A DNA stretch of 18,826 nucleotides from JBBRSC01 sp038245795 (GTDB lineage: Bacteria; Actinomycetota; Acidimicrobiia; Acidimicrobiales; Microtrichaceae): the NCBI GenBank assembly GCA_038245795.1, contig JBBRSC010000037.1, forward strand, positions 1 to 18,826, read 5' to 3'. Below the pieces are notes generated by a model. It was not told the origin of the DNA. It did no database searches and worked only from the letters and a program-made list of their open reading frames with translations. Below, one piece after another: positions 14,722 through 18,826 of the stretch (position 1 is the stretch's first letter; each line of letters opens with the position of its first letter). Position numbers and translations under genes: made by a program.

Positions 14722-17334
14722 TCATGACACACCGAGTCGGATGTCATTGAGGCGGGTTGCTAACGAGGCCAGTGGCGCGAGCAGTGACGCATCGGCCTCG
14801 GTAGCGGTGCCAGCAGCGACCGACGATCGGAGGCGCCGAAGCAGAACGATCGCCCCGCCCACGTCGCCATCGATCAGCATCTGGCGAAGGTCGCCAGACT
14901 GCCCGTCTGCGTCGGCCGAGATGGTGGCGCCCAGGTCCTGCGCTTCGAGCACCGCAACCGTGAGGGTGGTCTCCAGATAGTGGGAAACTGCGAGCGCCGA
15001 TGACTCGGCGGCCGCTCGTGCACCAATGATCCAGCGATCAGTCTGGCCGTGGTCATCAATGAAGACGCAGCGGAGCGCACCGTCGGCCGGAAGGGTACCG
15101 CTGTCGATCACCTGGCCATCCAACGTGACTCTCCACACGGGGAGCCCGGCCGCAGCGGGAATGACCACGGTGCACCGCTCCTGATGAACGATGTGCCACG
15201 ATCCGTCCACGAGGGCAACGGCGGTCTGCCCCTGCGACGATTGCAGATCACCGGCGCGAGCGTCGTCGCCGTGGAGCAGGGCGGCATCGACCGATCCGTT
15301 GGTGACCCGACACCACGTCACGGACGCGGCGTTGCTCGCGACGTCGATCGTCGACACAGCGTCGATATTCGACACAGCGTCGATATTCGACACAGCGTCG
15401 ATGTTCGTCACGGTGTCGCGGACCCTCGTCGAAATGGTCTGCTCGACTCGATGGTCGGAACGGTTCACCACCGTGACGAATCGAACGGCTGATGATCCCG
15501 AGCGGATACCGACATCGATTCCTGCGGGGAGAGTTGGTCCCCGCGAGTGCCCCGCTGCAACGAGATTGTCGATGACGTCGTCGAGCGTTGCCGATGCCCG
15601 ACCGTCGGCTTGACGGTCCGGCCAGACGAGGTCGACCAGGTCCTCGTCGACCTCGGCGTACCCCCCGATGTAGATCACCCGTGTCGCGCTGTCCGTCAGA
15701 GCGCGCTGTCCTGAGCGGGACAACACGCTGACCGAGGGGACCACAATCGTGTCCCAACGATCGAGCGGGGTTCGGGTGATGTCAACGACATCGAAAGGAA
15801 TCCCAGCGTCGACGAGTACCCGGGCGACTTCAATGCCCGATGCCGTTGCGTTGGCGCCGGAGATCAGCTCGGCCAGGGGTGACTCGGCGGAAACTGCGGC
15901 GCCGGCGATGATGCCCGACCAGCGAGCCAGCCGCTCCCCGGCGTGGTCGTACGCGATCGCCACGCGAGGACCCGGGCGACCGTCGGGGTCGATGAGCGGC
16001 GCGTCGAGCAGTTCGCCGCCGCCGGCCTCGAGGCAGAGGAACAGACACCTCAGGTTCCACCACCATTCGAAGACATTGCCATCGGGAAGGATGGGGGCCT
16101 CCTCAGCCCACCGCTCGAATGCTCCGATACCGACCGGCTCGGGCTCGCTCGAATGCAGCATGTAGATGACAGGCGCGTCCATGCCGCCGATCAGATGGCA
16201 GTGCAGATAGAACGCCTGCCGGGCGGAGATCTCGGGTACCAGGCGCGGGTACCCCGGCGGCGACAGGGTGTGGCAGAGCCGGGTGCGCCACCATGAGTGG
16301 TGCAGATACTCGACCTCGTTCATCTTGTACCAGGCGGTCCCCCCGATCATGTCGTCCGGGTCGACATCCTCGGCGTACACGTTCTGGCCAACCCACCCGC
16401 ACGAATCCGACATCACGCCTGGCTCGATGAGCATCCCGCCCAACTGCCACGGCATGCACAACCAATCGTGGAACAAAGGGACCCGCTCGAGCCCGCCGTT
16501 GCGGATCGACCCTGCGAACGCTGCCAGTCCGCTCGCGATCTGTTCGTCCGCCCATCGATCGAGGTCCAACCATCGCCGCATGTCGGAGCGGGTCGCCGGC
16601 TCGATGTACTCGGTCGGCAAGTCGACGTCATCGAATGATGAGAATGTGGTGTCCCATCGTCGGTTGAGCGAGCCCACATCCGCGTGGCGGTTCGCCAGGA
16701 ACCCCTGCCATCGTTCGGCCGATGCCAGATCGGCCCGGATCGGCGACGGCGAACGGTCGTCCTCGTGGATCAGCATGCCGTCGCCCGGCGCCTCGTTGTC
16801 GATCTGGACCGCCCACAACGAACCGTCATCCTGGAAGCGGTAGACGGCACTGGCGAAGGCGCGTAGCCAGCGATCGGCCTCCTCGTGGTACCCCGGCGAG
16901 TCATAGGAGAGGCGTGCGTCGAGGCTGTCACTGTGACGGTATGCGTCGCCGTCGGGACGCCTGGCCCACAGGTCGGAACGCGCTTCGGTCAGCCACGTCG
17001 GGAGCCCCCCGCCCAGCATCTCGGAGTCGACGAAGGGACCTGGCTTGGCGATGAACCCAAGACCGGCGGCCACGCAGATGTCGATGAATCCGACGAGATC
17101 ACGGTCGGTCGACGTGTGGCCATCGAGATCGATATCACCCCTGACCGGCTCGTGGTGAACCCAGGGAACATAACTGGAGACGCAATTGGCGCCGGACTGC
17201 CGGGCCCGCAGCACCATCAACTCCCATCGGACGCGCGGAACGCGGTAGTAGTGGACCTCGACTGCTCGGATCGTGTCGTGCCCCCACGGCGGACGGGTGA
17301 CCACAGGGCGCGGGGAGTCCGGCTCATCGATCAT
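14722..17334 (-). CDS. GH35-like beta-galactosidase-family glycosidase
   Basis: This gene encodes 870 residues from the ATG at 17334, which overlaps the permease stop as ATGA and has GGAG seven bases upstream. The (beta/alpha)8 domain looks like GH35: EVHYYRVPRVRWELML-type opening (26–40), SSYVPWVHHEP (53–63), GPFVDSEMLGGGLPTWL (99–115), and VQIDNE (176–181) with acid/base Glu181. Glu368 in LVPEIS is the likely nucleophile. GH35 usually has A-E-W in the third motif and E-N-E in the fourth; here they are S-E-M and D-N-E, so specificity may differ from lactose-type beta-galactosides. A central region (about 450–600) resembles a glutamine-amidotransferase-like domain of large galactosidases. A tandem hexapeptide repeat lies at 641–664, and an unrecognised helix-rich tail ends the protein. 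No signal peptide is seen. The same frame is open for another 310 codons upstream, but that is shadow of the permease gene. Confidence 0.82.
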   Translation of the reverse strand: MIDEPDSPRPVVTRPPWGHDTIRAVEVHYYRVPRVRWELMVLRARQSGANCVSSYVPWVHHEPVRGDIDLDGHTSTDRDLVGFIDICVAAGLGFIAKPGPFVDSEMLGGGLPTWLTEARSDLWARRPDGDAYRHSDSLDARLSYDSPGYHEEADRWLRAFASAVYRFQDDGSLWAVQIDNEAPGDGMLIHEDDRSPSPIRADLASAERWQGFLANRHADVGSLNRRWDTTFSSFDDVDLPTEYIEPATRSDMRRWLDLDRWADEQIASGLAAFAGSIRNGGLERVPLFHDWLCMPWQLGGMLIEPGVMSDSCGWVGQNVYAEDVDPDDMIGGTAWYKMNEVEYLHHSWWRTRLCHTLSPPGYPRLVPEISARQAFYLHCHLIGGMDAPVIYMLHSSEPEPVGIGAFERWAEEAPILPDGNVFEWWWNLRCLFLCLEAGGGELLDAPLIDPDGRPGPRVAIAYDHAGERLARWSGIIAGAAVSAESPLAELISGANATASGIEVARVLVDAGIPFDVVDITRTPLDRWDTIVVPSVSVLSRSGQRALTDSATRVIYIGGYAEVDEDLVDLVWPDRQADGRASATLDDVIDNLVAAGHSRGPTLPAGIDVGIRSGSSAVRFVTVVNRSDHRVEQTISTRVRDTVTNIDAVSNIDAVSNIDAVSTIDVASNAASVTWCRVTNGSVDAALLHGDDARAGDLQSSQGQTAVALVDGSWHIVHQERCTVVIPAAAGLPVWRVTLDGQVIDSGTLPADGALRCVFIDDHGQTDRWIIGARAAAESSALAVSHYLETTLTVAVLEAQDLGATISADADGQSGDLRQMLIDGDVGGAIVLLRRLRSSVAAGTATEADASLLAPLASLATRLNDIRLGVS
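15343..15414 (-). repeat. Four 18-bp tandem repeats inside the GH35-like gene
   Basis: Units lie at 15343–15360, 15361–15378, 15379–15396 and 15397–15414. The middle two are identical; the first differs from them at two bases and the last at a few more. The length keeps frame, giving hexapeptides TVTNID, AVSNID, AVSNID, AVSTID at residues 641–664. The near identity at DNA level suggests recent slippage or unequal exchange, so copy number may vary between strains. It likely forms a linker between domains. Confidence 0.95.
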
Positions 17335-18257
17335 CCCTTGACTCCAGTGAGGGTGACGCCTTCGATGAAAACCTTCTGAGCGAAGAAGAACAGCACGATG
17401 ACCGGCGCTACGAACATCACCGCTGCCGCCATCACGAGATTGGTTTCTCCCGTCTTCGCCAACTCGGTATTGAGCGACGCCAACCCCACTGCGAGCGTGC
17501 GGGAGTTCTGATCCTGGAGATAGATGTTCGGCCCGAAGAAGTCGCTCCAGGAGAACAGGAACTGGAAGATGGCGACGGCCATGATCCCGGGCTTGGCCAT
17601 GGGCATGACGACCCGGGTGAGGATCCGGAACTCGCCCGCGCCGTCGACCCTTGCGGCGTCGATCACCTCGCCCGGAAGCGTCAAGAAGAACTGCCGAAGC
17701 AGGAACACACTGAAGGCATCGGCGAACAGCGATGGCACCGTCAACGGAAAGATCGTGTTGATCCACCCGAGTTTCGAGAAGATCTCGTATTGCGGCACGA
17801 AGAGCACCTGATACGGCAACATCATCGTTGCCAGCAGCACGATGAACACCGCGTTGCGTCCCCGCCAATGCATGCGGGACAATGCGTAGGCGACCGGTAC
17901 GCACGAGATGATCGTGCCGGTGGTCGACAGGATGCACACCATCGCCGTATTGAAGAAGTAGCGAACCAGCGGGACCTTGTCGAGTACGCGTGTGTAGTTC
18001 GACCAGGCGAAATGGGACGGGAGCAACGCGTCGGTCTGGGACTGATCGATCGGCATCACCGACTGAAGCAGCATGAAGACGAACGGGAGGGCAAACATGA
18101 GCGACAGCGCAATGAGGACGGCGTGGCGGTTGACAGCGAGCAGCGCTCGAACCGTGCGTCCTTGGGGCGAGTTCGGGCCGCCCCACGCGCGCGGTTTCGG
18201 CTTGGGCGAGCGCCCCGGAGGCGTCTCGTCGGGGGCGGTCAGTGTCGTCGAGGTCAT
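17331..18257 (-). CDS. Carbohydrate ABC transporter permease, MalG type
   Basis: This gene encodes 308 residues: an inner-membrane subunit of a carbohydrate (CUT1-like) importer. A proline/lysine-rich cytoplasmic N-terminus (1–40) is followed by about six membrane segments (about 46–66, 102–127, 135–154, 170–192, 222–242, 275–294). NTAMVCILSTTGTIISCVPVAYAL and LPYQVLFVPQY mark the transport core, and the EAA loop that contacts the ATPase is EVIDAARVDGAGEFRILTRV with PMAKPG (197–224). The ATG at 18257 overlaps the first permease stop as ATGA, with GGGGA upstream. It partners with the permease before it and, most likely, with the ATPase at the far end of the locus. The sugar transported is unknown. 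Confidence 0.95.
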   Translation of the reverse strand: MTSTTLTAPDETPPGRSPKPKPRAWGGPNSPQGRTVRALLAVNRHAVLIALSLMFALPFVFMLLQSVMPIDQSQTDALLPSHFAWSNYTRVLDKVPLVRYFFNTAMVCILSTTGTIISCVPVAYALSRMHWRGRNAVFIVLLATMMLPYQVLFVPQYEIFSKLGWINTIFPLTVPSLFADAFSVFLLRQFFLTLPGEVIDAARVDGAGEFRILTRVVMPMAKPGIMAVAIFQFLFSWSDFFGPNIYLQDQNSRTLAVGLASLNTELAKTGETNLVMAAAVMFVAPVIVLFFFAQKVFIEGVTLTGVKG

Positions 18258-18826
18258 CGGTCATCCCCGCTCGCGTAGACCCAGCGGCGCCGAGACCAGA
18301 GCAATACCGTGGTGATGACCAGCGTGATCAGAAACATGACCCACGCCATAGCGGCGGCGCGACCGATTCGACCCTCGCCGAAGAACCTGACCTGCACCAT
18401 GGCATAGGTGAGCAGCGAGCCCTGTGGTGCGCCGGTGATGTCCTTGACGCCCTTGCCGCCTGACAGGATGTAGGCCTCGTCGAAGCTCTGCAGGACGCCG
18501 ATCAGTCCGGTCAGGATGGTGAAAAAGGTGATGGGGCTGATCATCGGCAAGGTGATGTGTCGGAACTTCGCCCACGATCCGGCGCCGTCCAATTCGGCTG
18601 CTTCGTACAGGGTGGTCGGAATATCGACGAGGCCCGCGAGGAAGATGAGCATGGTGTCGCCGAGCGCCCAGGTACCCACCATGATGAGTGCCGGCTTGGC
18701 CCACGCCGGGTCCTTGAACCACAGCGGCGCCTCGGCTCCGAACGCGCGGATCAGCGTGGCGACGGGGCCAGAGTCCTTCAACAAGTAGAAAAACAGCGCA
18801 CCCGATGCCACCGACGGGACCAGAGC
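18254..18826 (-). CDS. Carbohydrate ABC transporter permease, MalF type, C-terminal part
   Basis: The C-terminal 190 residues are present; the frame is open to the right edge, so the start and the first membrane segments are outside. The EAA loop YEAAELDGAGSWAKFRHITL with PMISP (74–98 of the visible part) identifies a binding-protein-dependent permease. QSFDEAYILSGGKG (113–126) and the closing membrane segment before WSRRRWVYA are typical of MalF/UgpA-like subunits. It overlaps the MalG-type gene by 4 nt. A solute-binding protein gene usually precedes such a pair and would lie to the right of the window. Confidence 0.94.
   Translation of the reverse strand, partial: ALVPSVASGALFFYLLKDSGPVATLIRAFGAEAPLWFKDPAWAKPALIMVGTWALGDTMLIFLAGLVDIPTTLYEAAELDGAGSWAKFRHITLPMISPITFFTILTGLIGVLQSFDEAYILSGGKGVKDITGAPQGSLLTYAMVQVRFFGEGRIGRAAAMAWVMFLITLVITTVLLWSRRRWVYASGDDR

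Larger units (their letters stand above)
4553..18826 (-). other. Ten-gene glycan import and degradation locus
   Basis: All ten genes from 18826 down to 4553 are on the minus strand. The junctions in transcription order are: 4-nt ATGA overlap, 4-nt ATGA, the 282–300 nt gap, 4-nt GTGA, 4-nt ATGA, 8-nt overlap, 4-nt ATGA, 8-nt overlap and a 3-nt spacer. This is strong evidence for one polycistronic unit, possibly with a second control point in the gap. Content is two permeases and an ATPase of a carbohydrate (CUT1-like) importer, glycosidases of GH35, GH2, GH4 (two) and GH20 type, one Gfo/Idh/MocA dehydrogenase and one sugar kinase. No binding protein, regulator, secreted enzyme, PTS component, NagA or NagB is inside the window. 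The operon boundary on the right is not seen. Confidence 0.85.

Noticed and set aside
14421..14747. Possible small gene in the GH35–GH2 gap (108 codons, minus strand)
   Set aside because: The product is Arg/Gly/Pro-rich without family pattern, its start overlaps the GH35 end, and there is no convincing ribosome site.
15343..15414. CRISPR-like array
   Set aside because: The units are directly adjacent with no spacers and keep the reading frame of a coding sequence, so it is a tandem coding repeat.
17335..18264. 310-codon upstream extension of the GH35-like frame
   Set aside because: It overlaps both permease genes in another frame, its sequence is Arg/His-rich without family similarity, and the ATGA overlap with GGAG site at 17334 gives a natural start.

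Overview
The window is GC-rich, gene-dense bacterial chromosome with many GTG starts and ATGA/GTGA stop-start overlaps. The PEP carboxykinase is of the GTP type, and the ribosomal protein L28 is the four-cysteine form. Together with the rpmB–DAK2–recG order this suggests a high-GC actinobacterium. A marine or Acidimicrobiia-like lineage is possible, but that is inference and cannot be proven from the sequence alone. No tRNA, rRNA, CRISPR array, insertion sequence, integrase or transcription regulator gene was seen.

Left part (1–4563) is housekeeping. On the minus strand lie rpmB (L28), a small cold-shock-like protein 7 nt behind it, and the N-terminal 250 codons of pckG running off the left edge. 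On the plus strand, divergent from rpmB, a DAK2-domain (FakA/YloV-like) gene overlaps recG by 4 nt. The DAK2 protein is short and lacks key nucleotide/metal motif residues, so it looks like a pseudo-kinase.

Right part (4553–18826) is one long minus-strand sugar-utilisation locus of ten genes. In transcription order they are: MalF-type permease (cut by the right edge), MalG-type permease, a GH35-like glycosidase, a 282–300 nt gap with a strong hairpin and a 16-bp palindrome, a GH2 (beta-mannosidase-like) enzyme, a Gfo/Idh/MocA oxidoreductase, a GH4 enzyme of the phospho-beta-glucosidase type, a BadF/GlcNAc-kinase-type sugar kinase, a second GH4 of the alpha-galactosidase type, a GH20 (hexosaminidase family) enzyme, and a UgpC/MsmK-type ABC ATPase. 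Apart from the one gap, every junction is an overlap of 4 or 8 nt or a spacer of 3 nt, so the genes should be translated together. The last gene converges on recG and overlaps its end by 11 bp.

None of the glycosidases has a visible signal peptide. The natural reading is that an oligosaccharide is imported intact by the ABC transporter and dismantled in the cytoplasm by five glycosidases from four families, with three probable NAD(P)-dependent enzymes and a sugar kinase acting on the products. The GH20 plus GlcNAc-type kinase points to an amino-sugar-containing glycan also bearing galactose and/or mannose type residues; the actual substrate is not shown by the sequence. The binding protein and any regulator would be expected to the right of the window.
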